From Saccoglossus kowalevskii (Eukaryota > Hemichordata > Enteropneusta > Harrimaniidae): 64,000 nt of DNA. The position numbers and the translations under genes are program-made. The DNA lies in the NCBI RefSeq assembly GCF_000003605.2, contig NW_003107597.1, positions 38,949 through 102,948 of the forward strand. Reading direction: 5' to 3'. Under the pieces are notes generated by a model, which did not search any database, was not told the DNA's origin, and worked only from the letters and a program-made list of their open reading frames with translations. Below, piece after piece: positions 42,401 through 55,290 of this stretch (its first letter is position 1; each line of letters begins with the position of its first letter).

Positions 42401-45050
42401 AACCACGTGGCGTGACAGGTTCATATAATACGTGATCACTTCATATGTATTGATATACACAGTGCTTTCTGAAGAGCATATTATAAATTTTACGGTTTGT
42501 AAGCATAAAACATTTATAAAGTTGAAATCTGCCATTGACCAATCAGAACGATCGCCGTGACGTCACAGCGGACGAATTCACGATCCGGTAAAAGAACGGG
42601 GGGGGGGGTACATCTCGCTAATTATTATAGACAATCCAGTTGTATCAATTGGATTTCAATGAAACGTTCGGTAAATAAAATAATGCATAGATCGTATTAA
42701 ATAGTTTGTCTATGAAATAATATAATAGGGACTCTCTAAATTAACTTCTAAATGTCTGAAAAGAGTATACCACACAACAGCACAGATGCGACATTAGCCA
42801 CACCATATAATAGAGGCATAACATATTCCAGCGATAATACGTAACATAATGAAAAGTTCACATCATATATTGGAGAAACCGCATAGTATAAAAGAGTGAT
42901 CACATGATATAATAGAAATATCACAGAACATCTTCACATCATACGAAAGAACATCACATAAGATAATGCAGTGAGCACGTAACATATTAGAGTTATTACA
43001 TATTATAATGAATTGATCACCTTATATGGTGGATTAATCATTTAATACAGTGAAAAGATGACATCATATAATTATAAAATAATATAATGGGGGGGGGGAT
43101 CGCATAGTATAACAGGGTAATTACCTAATATAATGAATTGATGGCATTTTATAATGAGATATGTCATGTCATAAAAATATGTAGCAGCACATTAGACGGT
43201 CTTGACATTCCATTACAGCGCAATATACTAGTTCTACGCACGTCCCGCCGATGCTCTACAGGAACGCTCAAGGCCGATTGATGTAGGATACATTCGTGTG
43301 AGAATCATTATAGTCACTTTAATAAGGCAAACAAGAGCGTGTTGAAATTGTCACCGGGCGAGCCAGACTTAACTACGACTACAACGGGTCTCTTGAATAC
43401 TTTTTTTTTTTTTTTCTCTTGAATACTTACGGAGACAACAAACATGACATTACCCAGCTCAGTAACAAATGCCTTATACTGAACAACATTTAGCACGTCG
43501 CCCATTGACAATGATTAAATAATTACTTTTTTCCCCATAAAAAATAAACTTAATCAAAATATCTGACTACCTCTTTGATAGAACATATTGTATCTTAGTG
43601 TGAATAGGAGCTTGCAGTATCGCGAAAAAAACTGTTCTTAAATATACATTTATGCCAAGTTTATGTGAAATTACTGTCATATATACATTCAACAACACCT
43701 GAGAAAAGTCGATGGTCGTCACGGCGTGTCATGATATATACGGCTTCCATCTGACGTACTGGTATGCAATGCGAGTAATATCAATTAAAATGAACAGATA
43801 CTATTGTTTTAATCATTGTTTCTTACCGCATGTTGCTGATCAAATCTGATTGTGATTCATCATAAACTACAAAAATTATGTGCTTGCCAAACACACAATA
43901 GTATTCGTTGGAAACCAATCAAAATCACTAATACGCATGTGCAGAGATTTTTCAATGTACCAGACCATCTTTATTTAATCTTTGCTTCGTAGTCCTTTTA
44001 TTACATAATCGTAGGTGTTGGTACTATGATCGCATATAATATGCCATTACCAGGTCACGGCATATAACCACGCAAATTCTAGAACGGTCGTTGAACTATG
44101 CAGTAGTTGGTTCAAAGATTATATGCGAGGCTAAAAGAATTATACGAAAAATACGAACATATGAAGCGTTACGAGAACAATACCCTCCTTACAAGGTTAT
44201 GAAATTATCAGTAAAATGTCAACATCTCCGTTCTCTCTTGCAAAGAAAGATGAATGGGAATCTTAGAATGGGCGAGAATTATTTCGACTCAAACTCTAAC
44301 AACATCACTGTTTCACAACCGCCTACATGGAACGTCAAACACAAATTACTTAGAGACAAAAGACAATTATAAAAAAAAAACGTTAACAATCTTAGTGTGC
44401 CGACGCCTAGAATTTAAAATTGATGTTTTATACTGGCTACACAGGCATTGATAATTGTTAGAAGAGTAAAGCAAACTTGGTAATAACATTATATTGAGTG
44501 TGACGTGTGCGGCAGACAATTACAATACTTAGCATAGGGGGCTTTGACGGATGACATGATATTACAAGTAAAAATACTTTTCTGTTCTATAAATACTCGT
44601 ACACTATCGAATATTAGAGTGAAAAATCATTCATGCATTAATAATTAAATGTTCAGCTGTGGGATGATTATATTTGTGTACGCCACCACAGGCCGTGTGT
44701 TCGAATAGTGCCATTGGTTAGTGAAATACATATTTTAATTTCTGATGGAACGGGGAGTTACATGTAATAGTTGATTAGCCAATGATGTGATAAGGTTCGT
44801 CCTTGTATGAGACCATTGGTTTATTACCTCGTTGTGTCTGACACTTTCGGTCAGCGCTGTATTATCAAGTCTCACAAAATAAACACTTGTCTTTGTAAGC
44901 GTGCGTCCAAGGATCCGTATCAAGCTTGATCGACAGGTATGCAAATCGTATCACAGCGATAAAACCACAGGATACATTAACGGGAATATAACTATCTCGC
45001 ACGACTGATGATGACACGCAGTAGCGCGGAACCACGTCTTGTGCACTATC
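39440..45050. other. Intergenic sequence between the DIRS-like fossil and the TRPC-like gene
   Basis: A 50-bp repeat occurs at 40604-40652 and 42759-42809 (GTATACCACACAACAGCACA, then AGCCACACCA). The second copy is followed to about 43160 by loose repeats of CACATAATATAATAG type. G runs lie at about 42599 and 43089. The open frames at 41116-41349, 39450-39692 and 44091-44372 have no firm family match; 44091-44372 (NYAVVGSKIICEAKRIIRK) is faintly like the LINE ORF2 C-terminal region. No gene was recognised. Confidence 0.5.
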
Positions 45051-45222
45051 ATGGTTGAAGAAATCAAACATTTACTCGAGACGATATTTCTGTCAGCTGC
45101 CGAGAAAGGAGAGAAGAAAGCCGTTCTTATTTTATTGGAAAATGGTGACTTATTTGACGTAAATTGTACTGACAATGATGGAAAAAACGCTATTCTCGTG
45201 GCGCTGGAAAGCCGTAACCTAG
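45051..45222 (+). CDS. TRPC-like channel, first coding exon (ankyrin region)
   Basis: The start ATG at 45051 has an in-frame TGA 39 nt upstream (45012) and no clear acceptor between, which favours it as the true start. The exon runs 172 nt to the donor GTGAGT at 45223, leaving phase 1. It encodes LLETIFLSAAEKGEKKAV, LLENGDLFDVNC and NDGKNAILVALESRNL, the first ankyrin repeat and start of the next. TRPC proteins have the same layout (E..FL.A.EKGD...V...LE....INC.D..GR.A...AIE..NLE). TRPC channels are Ca2+-permeable plasma-membrane cation channels. The subtype cannot be assigned from the N terminus. The region before the first ankyrin repeat is shorter than in vertebrate TRPCs. Confidence 0.78.
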
Positions 45223-47689
45223 GTGAGTGTCCGTATGTCTTTAGTCGTCATCAAATTACCAACTAAAGTTTTTCCCCCAATTAATAAGAATACATGCGTA
45301 TTTGTTAATTAGAATTGCACCGAGGTGATATTTATTTTTGGAATTCATCTCATTTTACTTGCATCAACTAACGCAACTACCCGCGTGTATGTCCATTCTA
45401 GGCTCATTTTATAACGACACACTCCCCTGCAACCAGCACATCACTCAAGGCACTGACTAAATGTATGCAACGAATATTGTTCGATGTTATTAGTTTCATG
45501 GATCAAAAAAGACAGAGCAATTATTTTTAATAGACAGCAATTTCTAAAGATTCTCACAGAAACATGCCATAGAATAGTTGTGTTGGCTGAGCGCAGTTTC
45601 ATCTACATTATATCTTCTAATGCTATTCTATGTATTGTACACGCTAACGGTATGGTACGGCATATCGTTATTTGGCAATAAAGGGAGTTACCCCTCCCCT
45701 TATAACTGCTCCCTCAAGTACAGATATATACAATATAACCGGCACGCAACTACACTGAAGGATCACTTAGGCAATAAAACACGTAATTACAGAATAATCC
45801 ATCGAGTGCCTTGAATAATTCTTACTGGCTGCAACGTTGATTCATTGCTTGATCAAATTACGTTAATTTTATGTTTGCTTCTCACTCGTAGGGTGATTAT
45901 GTTTTGCATGTAGTCAGTCAGTATTTCCATCTTCAATACCGCCCATCAAAAACAGGATCAGCATCTCTTTTCCCTGCGGATAACAGTCATTATTACGTTT
46001 CTGAAATATAGGTGTATTTTGAAGTGCTCCCGTATACATTTGGATGTAAACGTGAACGTGACTACACTTTGTGATCACAGTTACCTACATGCTATGCTAT
46101 GTGCTGATCACATTTATAATGTGTATTGCCGAACAACAATTAACAGTCTGTAGTCAGATGACCATATTAATTGCAGCAATATATCATACGGCTCGACTAA
46201 AACTTACTGAATATTCTTTCATATGCCTTCAAAACTATCAAAAATGTAACTATCAAGCTAAAGTTGTTTGCATGGCGTACTTTAATGCAATCATTATCTG
46301 TAACTGTGAAAGACAAAAGATTCAGAGCTTATACTGCCGAATTGCTATGAAGTGCTGGGAGTTAGTGGGTACTACAAGTTATTGGTAGTGATATCACATT
46401 ACCAGCCATAAACATAATTTTCGCAAAAAATGTTATCTAGAAAAACCAATAAATATGATTGTAGGATGATTCATTTCTTAAATTATTGCGAGTATTTATA
46501 AGTATTGGTTTCAACTCACACAATATTTAGAAACGATTTTATATCAAGGTATGCGATGGAGAAAATATTTATTTAGCAGTTGACATATTGAAGAGACATA
46601 AAACAATCAATGACCTGTAGTAAATTTATAAGCATATCTCAAAATATATGATGTAAAATGTACTTAAATACTAAAAGTTAAAACAAACAACTGCAATAAT
46701 AAAAGCTTTGCGGGTAGGCAAAGTATATATGAGTTATTTTTGAATGACATTGTGGCGTATACACCATTGTAAATAATATACATATACTTTGACGTATAAC
46801 AACACAAAATGAATCCCGGCCCATTTCATAACGCGAAATATCAAGAACGACGTGCCATCGAAAACCATTGTTGTACAGAATGGTAAATGAAATCATGCTG
46901 CAAATGATGTGCATTATCAGTGGAAACGTAGGCTTATAGATAACCCATCGGTAGTCATGACAATACAGTAGTAAAATACACAAATCATCGTCGTAAATAT
47001 GAAGCTTGGAGTCGGAACTGAGTCCAGAAAACTCCAGACTTCCAACGTCTAGCACCAAGATGTTTCCGCCAATGTTCGCTCGTTCGTCTCTCTTTTTTCG
47101 TCCCGCTTCGTCTGTCCGACTTTTACTAAAGCCGAACAGTTTAACGAGAGCACTGTACATCAGTTCAGTTCGAATTAATTCACGTGACAAATTATAACAT
47201 TCAAATGATATATGATTCAGCTGGACTGTAATATCAATTAATTAATATACACACACGTGTCCTGCATAGCACACTAACACATCCACAGAATTTTAGGATT
47301 TTCAATGACCGTATTTTAAAATATAAAATTATTTTAAAATGTATATTTATAAATCGTGCGAGAAAACATCCGGGATAACAGATTTTCTAGATAATTACAT
47401 CTTAAGCCGAACTTTAGATGGCAGAAGGGAACGAATACTCGGGCTTTGTCCTATATATGTCTGTCTATATTTAAAAATTAAAACGAATGACAGAAACACA
47501 AATGACACACTAAAATAGTGGCGAAAAACGAGTGAGAGCATGTGCAATTTGTTAATGACAAAACCACAGTGTGTGCTGTGTTTTAATGGGAGAATGGCAG
47601 CTTGTGCACAGTGTAAAAGAAAACCAATGATACATTAAAACGAATACCATTCATTCGTTTTTCTGACAATGACAACACGAATGATAGCA
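45223..47689 (+). other. TRPC-like intron, first part
   Basis: No exon was recognised. It contains the first copy of a diverged segmental duplication (46940-47290). Confidence 0.55.
46940..47290. repeat. Segmental duplication, copy 1 (partner 52080-52400)
   Basis: It shares ordered landmarks with 52080-52400, offset about 5.1 kb: CA(T/A)G.CAATACAGTAGTA, AGTCGGAAC, AGCACCAA, GTCCGCC or TTTCCGCC, TTCGTCTC, CTTCGTCT, TACTAAA followed by GAACA, and the tail ATATCAATT(A/T)ATTAATAT. The similarity is patchy with many indels, so the duplication is old. A 170-codon minus-strand open frame (46678-47190) covers this copy, but its counterpart in the other copy is interrupted. Confidence 0.7.
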
Positions 47690-48000
47690 TGTGTTGTGTG
47701 TTAATGTTGAAATATCAGTATGTGTTGTGTGTTAATGTTGGAATGTCAGTATGTGCAGTGAGTTAATGAGAAAATGACAATATTGCAGTGTTAATGAAGG
47801 AATGTCAGTATGTGCAGTGAGATAATGAGAAAATGACAATATTGCAGTGTTAATGAAGGAATGTCAGTATGTGCAGTGAGTTAATGAGAAAATGACAATA
47901 TTGCAGTGTTAATGAAGGAATGTCAGTATGTGCAGTGTGTTAATGAGAAAATGACAATATTGCAGTGTTAATGAAGGAATGACAGCTTGTACAGTGTCCC
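47690..48000. repeat. 59-bp tandem repeat, about five copies
   Basis: Units read GAATGTCAGTATGTGCAGTG, then AGTTAATGAGAAAATGACAA, then TATTGCAGTGTTAATGAAG. The phrase at 47801 recurs exactly 59 bp later at 47860. Early units (about 47690-47760) are shorter variants ending TGTTGTGTGTTAATGTTG. Confidence 0.92.
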
Positions 48001-48699
48001 TGACCTCCAACACAATTCTGATTTTGCGCATCGGACGTTGAATAAGTTTCATTGTATCCGTTTTAAGAGGTCAAACATTTGATATCTTGGGAGCGCTGGA
48101 AGAGTCTAATAATTGCATTTTGTTCACGGTGTACGTTTTCCCTGCAACGCCTACATTTTTTATCCCGATGATTAACTTTTAAAATTAAAATTTTTTCAAC
48201 AGTCCTCCCAGCCACCTGCTTAATTTCAATTGGTCGCCTTATAATGCAATGATATGGCTACATAATATCAATTTTATAGCGTAATAACAAATGCTCCGAA
48301 AATGCAGAAACACTTGTTTCTCAATTGTACTGGTGAAACAAGGGTCGTTCATTTGATATATGGATGTGTGTGTCGGGGACAGCTACAGTACGTACAGCTT
48401 GCAGCGGGGTTATTTATCGCACAAAGGTGCCAGATAAATGTTTTACGAGTGATGAGATTTTATTTTACTATGTTGAATGTCTATCTTTGTAATAATTGGG
48501 AAATAATGCCCACGCCATTAATCGTCCGATTAAACATACTGCACATACTGTCATTCCATATCTTTCGTTTTTAGTAACAACACGTGTGACTTTTCATCTG
48601 GGCGTGAGAGACATTGAATCCATAGTGGCTAGAGAAAAACGCATCGGAAACCTTGATAGCGTCTAGTTGCTTGAACACTCTGATCTATTTCTTTGGATG

Positions 48700-49080
48700 C
48701 ATGTGTATTGCATTGTGATCAACTACATGTATATAGTTTGCATATGACAAATATGTATCGCATGTTTAGCGCGACGACCAGCCCTTTTCATCCTTGCTCT
48801 TCAGTAATGTGATGGCGTTTATCACTACTGATAATACATCAATACTAATAATACATCTATTGAATTATTCACCGTGTCAGAGTCCATAAATGCCACATGT
48901 GTATACAGTGTGCAGGTGTCGAATAAAGCATTAAATTTCCTGGCAACAAGAATGTGACGATATTTCCCTGACAGCGAGATTATGAGATGAATTAGTCGGT
49001 ATTGATCAAACGTTCAACACTACCACCGACGAGGTGCAGCACATAGCGTTGCGGGCAACCTCGATTATACCGTGACTGCC
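48700..49080. repeat. Segmental duplication, second block, copy 1 (partner 52850-53220)
   Basis: Landmarks shared with 52850-53220: GTGTCGAATAAAGCATTAAA against GTGTCGAAAAAAACATTAAA, AGAATGTGA(C/T)(G/A)AT, and CCTGACA(G/A)CGAGA. It lies downstream of the first block in both copies in the same order, so the original duplicated stretch was probably over 1 kb. Confidence 0.65.
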
Positions 49081-51149
49081 ATTGATTCAAGGCCGTTCAC
49101 TCAGTAGTATTAGACTTAACGCATATATTTGTCATCAAAAGCCGTTTTTTACTGGATATCGATACGCATTCGAAGGAACGTCGGGCTCATAAATAAGCGA
49201 AACTTAACATCATTATCTGGTTTTTTTAATTAGTAAACACAATCAAGCAAAAGAAAACAGTTTCTTTATATCTAGTACCCGAATGTAGCATATTGATGAC
49301 GTCACAGCTCACATAAAGATCGAATCGTTAATAATAGTCACATTAACCTAGTAATTAAGATAGATGGGGCTCTGTGACGAGCATGAAACATATATAAAGC
49401 AGTGTCTATGCGATTATAACGTGTCGAAACGAACAGTTTGCCGCCTGGTAACTGTTTTGTGGACCATGTTTTACTACTAAAATGTTCGAATAATCAACAA
49501 TATTACATATATAGTACAGATTACATAGTCATTTGTCATTGATATTGTTTATAATGGGTATACAGACACGATAAAATAGTCTTTTCTAAAATGGAGTTTT
49601 CTTCGCATTTGCATAACTTAACCTGCCCAGGTATATTTTTGGTTCTGATAATTACTCTTGAGTCTGAGAATCGCTTAATAAAAGACTGTCAAAATCACAT
49701 TCTTGCATAAAAGAAAGTGTCAAGAGCCTTGAAATAACTATGCAAATTACTCACGTGACCATTTGGTTATTCTCTATATTTTAATGTCAAAATCAAAACG
49801 AGGTTATTTCAAATCGTGCAAGTTTTAATATCATCAAAAACCAAAAGAAAATGTACGAAAATTACAGCGGCATTTTTTTTGCATTTGCTGGTCCGCATTT
49901 TTGTCGAGAACAGAAGAGCAAACATTGGAATGAATCATATAGGATGCCGGATTAACCAATCGTAAAATTTTCTGTCAAGAAGCTGTTCATCCCTGCTGCA
50001 TTTTACTTGATAGTCTCGTCAAAATGCGGCTGCAGGATACACTGCATATCCCGTGATAATGTTTTTCATACTCCGCAAAAGCCGGGCGGAAGACAATGGC
50101 GTTCTATCATAATATATATATATATAATTTCAATTTCTATCAGAACACCTTTTTATGTGGCAATATCTTTAGAACTACACATCCCATGAGACGAGAAATG
50201 AGATATACTTTTAGTGAACACCTACTCATAATATTTCAATAAAAGCCTAGTAGAGTAAATATATTTTCTGGTCACCAAACTATATTCTCATGGCGGCCAT
50301 TTTGTTTATTGTTTCATCTTAATCAACTGTGTGGGGACATGGTTTGATTTTTTATCAGTGCTATAAAACAATATGTAGAAAATAAGGTAACACTTAGTAA
50401 ATCTTCTAAAAAAGCTGTGCATATTATTTGGCCTATTTCCTACAAAATATAGATTCTTGCCACGCAATTGCCAAATTACACCATGACGAAAAAGTGAAGT
50501 TAAAAGATTTAGCAAGCAGCCGATTTTCCCGTGCATAGCCTATTAATTAGTTACTGTATGCGAATACCTGTACTCTAGTCATTAAAAATTTAGTGACATT
50601 GAAACTTCGTTCTGAGCCAGTTATAGCTCTATCCGAATCAAATTTGAAAGCTTTGCGCTTCGAAATTTTACTAGACTTAAAATTGTCCGTTAATTTTGTT
50701 TTCTTAATTAATTGTGAAATTGTGTTCAGATTTTCAAACCACCAGTCGACAGTAGTGAAAAATCAAGACTGGTTTTTGAAAGCAAGATGATTTGCGTCAG
50801 TTTGATACGAATGTTAATTTGGCTGAAGTAAAAAAATATATTAATTTAAAAATTTGTTTACATGAAAGGTGTCGACGGTGTTTCATTAAAGAACAGAACT
50901 TCAATGAAGTTTGCATATAATACTGTAGAGTGAACAACTACCTGTGTAACCATGTCACGTGATAATTACGTGCATTTGTGTATTTCTTCACGCCTAATCA
51001 CTTACACAAACAGCCGTGTCATGCATAAACTTAACAAATACCGCGTTGCTATTTTCTCGATGGTCTTATTTAAAGGAGACACTGCAATGGCAGAGTTTCT
51101 GCTTTTTTCATATATTATTTCTCGTGAAATTCCTTGTGGCCTTATCTGC
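49081..51149 (+). other. TRPC-like intron, middle part
   Basis: No exon or element was recognised. Short open frames at 50306-50536 and 50593-50790 lack any family signature. Confidence 0.5.
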
Positions 51150-51290
51150 TTCTAAATAATTCATGGAATCTTTTTATTTTATAGTACAACATCAATGAAT
51201 ACATATAAAACACAAGAGACTTGACTGTGATCGATGAAACTGTAGTCTTATCGATCACATTCGAGTTGGGATTGATTTCCAAATTTGTAT
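51150..51290. repeat. Another duplicated block (partner 56040-56165)
   Basis: AAATAATTCATGGAATCTTT, then TTATTTTATAG, then AACACAAGAGACTTGACTGT here corresponds to ATAATTCATGACATCCTTTT, TTATTTATAGCC and AACACAAGGAACTTGACTTT at 56040-56165. Same orientation, offset about 4.9 kb. Confidence 0.7.
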
Positions 51291-52079
51291 TTATCAGCAA
51301 ACATTACCCGGGAATACACAACAGGTTGGACCCACACGAAATATTCAGTTTGATTTAATTAATGGTTTGTTTTGAGCTGTTAAATGGAAACTCGGCAACA
51401 TTAGCGAAACTTGACACAAGAACGAGACAATAATTTGTAGACATAACTAGTTTATCGGCCATGACGATTGTTTTTGTTAACTAATCGCTTTAAAATCCGC
51501 CCACGCAAGTCTTAACTTTTACTTTTTTCTTTTTTACTTGTGCTGCATTTCTCTCTATTTCAGTATCTCCTAATCGGGCTGCGAATATTTCGCGTTGTTT
51601 GTTTAGAATTTATTCTTCTCCCCATATAACGATCAATGATTTTATTTTTTCTTCAGTCAAATTTCCTCCTTAAATACTCACAGCCATAGTTGTCGAAAAG
51701 ATTTTGAGATTGTCCAGCAACGCTCACAAACCTCATTTTCATTTTTACTCAACGATAGTAGCGATCACGCTGGTACTTGTTCATACATTTGTCAGACCGG
51801 TCTAACGCTGGGATTAAAATTGGGGCATGCCTCGTACTCTTTTCCGGACGTGACTTATTTAGGCCGGGTAACAGTCCTCGTATAATGCTGGAGATGTGCT
51901 TCTAAAAACATTCTTCATCATGTGTACTCCATTGCTTCTAATATTTTAGGCGCACGGAGTTCTTTCTAAGCGTTTTGATCAGCATTCTGTTTCATTGGCA
52001 TATAATGTGTTGATTACGACCCTCTTGTTGCACAAAGTGTAAATACACATATATATATATAAGTATAAATATATTAACT

Positions 52080-52400
52080 CACACATATGAAGATAGATGA
52101 CGTAACCATGGCAATACAGTAGTAGGATACGCAAATGTGGCCACGAGGCTTCATCTTCGTGAACGTTTAACTGTTAGTCGGAACGCCCAGCACCAAATTT
52201 TGTCCGCCTGTTCGTCTCATTTTATTCGACTTCCTTCGTCTTCTCTCTTATACTAAAACTGAACAACTTAATTACAGTACTGTGAATCTATACAGATGTC
52301 GAATTCAGTGACGTAATAATTTATAACTTATATGGTGATATTATATCAATTTATTAATATGCACATGTGTTCTGCATTCACGCATGACGTAATGAAAGAT
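52080..52400. repeat. Segmental duplication, copy 2 (partner 46940-47290)
   Basis: Partner of the block at 46940-47290 in the same orientation. It is followed at 52850-53220 by the second matching block. Confidence 0.7.
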
Positions 52401-52849
52401 CCAGGCATTTTATAGCATATTCTATTCAGAAAAGGGGGCATCGTGTTGACGATTTTATATTCGGGTTATGGCGTCGGATAACCTACTGTGCATGGACTAA
52501 ACAGTTTGTCTCTGGGTGTCGACCAAGGGAATAATCTCAAAGAGCAACAATCAGAGCATGTGTCTAGGGCATTGTCCTTTCTGTAAAGTTCTATTATAAG
52601 CCCAATCATGTGATCTGATCTGAACTCAAAACTCATGATATTATTGTTTGTAAATTTATAAATATACAAAGGCGATGGCAGTTGCGCCAAGCAGATTTGC
52701 GTTGATGAAAACATAGAATTTGTCCACAATCCACCTCGCTCTACTACTCATTTGAGTTTTGATTTGGGCGTAGTAAACGCTGTGCTCATGATGGTTTGAG
52801 AACACGCGGTGAATCGTAATTTTCCTGCATATTCTAGTTTGCACAACAA

Positions 52850-53220
52850 TTATTGATATATTTGATGTATGTAATTATAGATGTGTGTGCGTTTCACTGT
52901 GACAAATATAGCCAGAAATGACGACCGTAAATAACACATATCTGGCCCATGCGTCTTACGACCACAAGCACCTGAAACCATTGTATTTAGTGGTTCGTTG
53001 TTTATTATCACCACTGTGTAATATTACATAAATTACATATTTTCTACTAAATGCGACACGTGTAAAGTTTGCAAGTGTCGAAAAAAACATTAAATCATTT
53101 CGCCGCCGAATATTATTTCCTGACAATTAGAATGTGATAATCTTTTCCTGACAACGAGAAAACTAGGCGCTGTTGCACACAATTGATTGGCCAGCATTGA
53201 CTCAAATTTCAACACAGCCT
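52850..53220. repeat. Segmental duplication, second block, copy 2
   Basis: Partner of 48700-49080. The distance between the two blocks is shorter here (about 0.45 kb against 1.4 kb), partly because the 59-bp tandem array lies only between the first pair. Confidence 0.65.
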
Positions 53221-54872
53221 TCCTTGAGTTGCTCACAACCCTTATTGTAGCGCGTTTTCCAAAGATTTACCCATTGATCACCAGAACAGTTTGAATAGCG
53301 TTGACTTTCTAAAAGCATGTTATCTATCAGCACTCTGCTACTGTCAATCAATAGATTGCACAATCAATTGGATAACACTTGCAACGTGTGTTGTATCACC
53401 GGGAGGAACATCCCTTAATTTACCGTGTTTAAGAAAGTTCATTTTACTTAGGGTCATCTACCCTAATTTGTAGGAGTGTCATTGAACATTGTAAAACTGT
53501 CCCATACTGACATTGTTCAACGCTGACAAAATAATAATTAATAATTAATGAATGAATGCAGCACAAGAAGCCGATGTAGCCGACCGATAAATATCGAAGC
53601 TAAATTGTACATCCACTAAAATTCAACATTATCAATGTTTGATAATTTCAAATTAAAACGTTTTACTTAAATTACGCATCAACTATGTTATGAGTTAACA
53701 GGTGGCAGAGAGCCAGTTTCCGCTCATTATACCCGCCTAGACACTGCTTGATACCGTTTAATGCCCGCTATGGGAGGCTTATCTGTCATAATTACTAGGT
53801 TTATATGAGTATTATTAACGATACTCGATTCGATCGTTCTGCAGAACGTGACATCATCAATATTCTGGATTCGTGTATAACGAACTGTCATATCATACTC
53901 GATTTTTGTCACCTATTAAAAATACATGAGTTTTTTTCTTCGTTCGTTCATTATGGATCAGATTTTTACATATTTTTATATAGTGTGGCGGCATAAAATT
54001 AAAATACTAGCTATGAGTGACATCCAGCTTTTTGTGCAAGCTTCGAGGCTGATTTTAAGGCGAAATTAATCTTATATTCATTTGTTTATTGAGTTATTTT
54101 TAATACACACTACATATCATTTTAATATATATAGAAACTATAGAAACATTATATAAACTGTTTGTTTTACATGGAACTTCCCGTAACATTCAACGAATCC
54201 GAATGTTGGCGATCGTGATATATCCCACAAATAATTGTTTATTTACACAATGTGCTTATTTATGTGTTTATTTTAAACCACATATCAATGCCGCGATGCC
54301 ATCAGAAATGCATAGGAGGCTCACCAAACAATAAATGCTATACAAATCAGTTTACAGTAGATTGCGCATATGCGATGTCCCAGCAACAGTGTTGTTCGAT
54401 GAGACAAGCAATTTACGTGGCATTGTTTGTTTACACTGCAGATGTTTGATATCAATCTGATTGAAATATTATTCTAGTTTGAACTTCTTCTTTTTTAATA
54501 TATGTTAATTATTTATTTTTATTTACTTGAAGCCCTGTCCAGCAGAAATTATTTGGGATAAACTGGGGTGGGGGCATTGCTAGGATTGACGCAATGTTTG
54601 TCAATAGAAAACAAAATTAATAGTATCACTGCACATTTTATTTTATTTTTGGTATAAAGAATGTATTTATTTTAAATGCAACTAGTGCGTACTTTATTTG
54701 TAGTATGCTATAATTTTAGATTGACTGCAGTATTAGTACTTTCACTCAAACATCAAATTGGTAAAGTGTGAGAAGCTTTCAGTTTGGCAAGACATGTTCT
54801 AATTGGTATTGGTGAAATGTGTTGATCTCTACCATGCAGATCAATTTTCACCCAAATATATGGATACCTTTG
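53221..54872 (+). other. TRPC-like intron, featureless part
   Basis: AT-rich, no exon or element recognised. Confidence 0.5.
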
Positions 54873-55290
54873 ATAATTCTCGTCATTTGTCAGTGGAATT
54901 TGAATTCTATTTTTTACACAACAACCGCGAAAAGTATCAGTTATTGGTCAGGATATCAAGTGTAAGATAGTGTCATTTCTCGCTCTTGTATCACATATTT
55001 TGCAATTGATAATTCTGCAAATGAAACTATTTTATTGACAAAATGAGTTGATGTATATATGCAAATGAAGCCATTATATTGAATAATTCTATAATTCTCG
55101 CCATTTATCAGTGGGAATATGGATTATCCTTATTAGTATGTTGTTGTTGCTGTTGTTGTTGTTTTAAATTTCACACTACCACAGCAAGAAATATCAGTTA
55201 TTGGTGTAGTGAGGTGCGCGGAAGTGTCAGTTACCCGCTCTAGTATAAAAAAAAAATTGCATTTCATACATTTCAGTGTACTAACATATG
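54873..55290. repeat. 218-bp direct duplication
   Basis: ATAATTCTCG at 54873 recurs at 55091, followed in both by (T/C)CATTT(G/A)TCAGTGG, CAC.AC..C.GC(G/A)A.AA.TATCAGTTATTGGT and CAGTTACCCGCTC or CATTTCTCGCTC. The first unit also contains two copies of the octamer-bearing 44-bp repeat described at 56641 (TGCAAATGAAACTATTTTAT near 55018 and ATGCAAATGAAGCCATTATA near 55061). Confidence 0.75.

Noticed and set aside
44091-44372. Possible second L1/Tx1-like LINE fragment
   Set aside because: NYAVVGSKIICEAKRII is only weakly similar to the ORF2 stretch NYIVGACAIGNKIIQEARRI and nothing around it supports a LINE.
46678-47190. 170-codon minus-strand open frame as a gene
   Set aside because: No family signature, and the duplicated partner at 52080-52400 is interrupted in the same reading; the composition changes abruptly to hydrophobic AT-rich sequence downstream.
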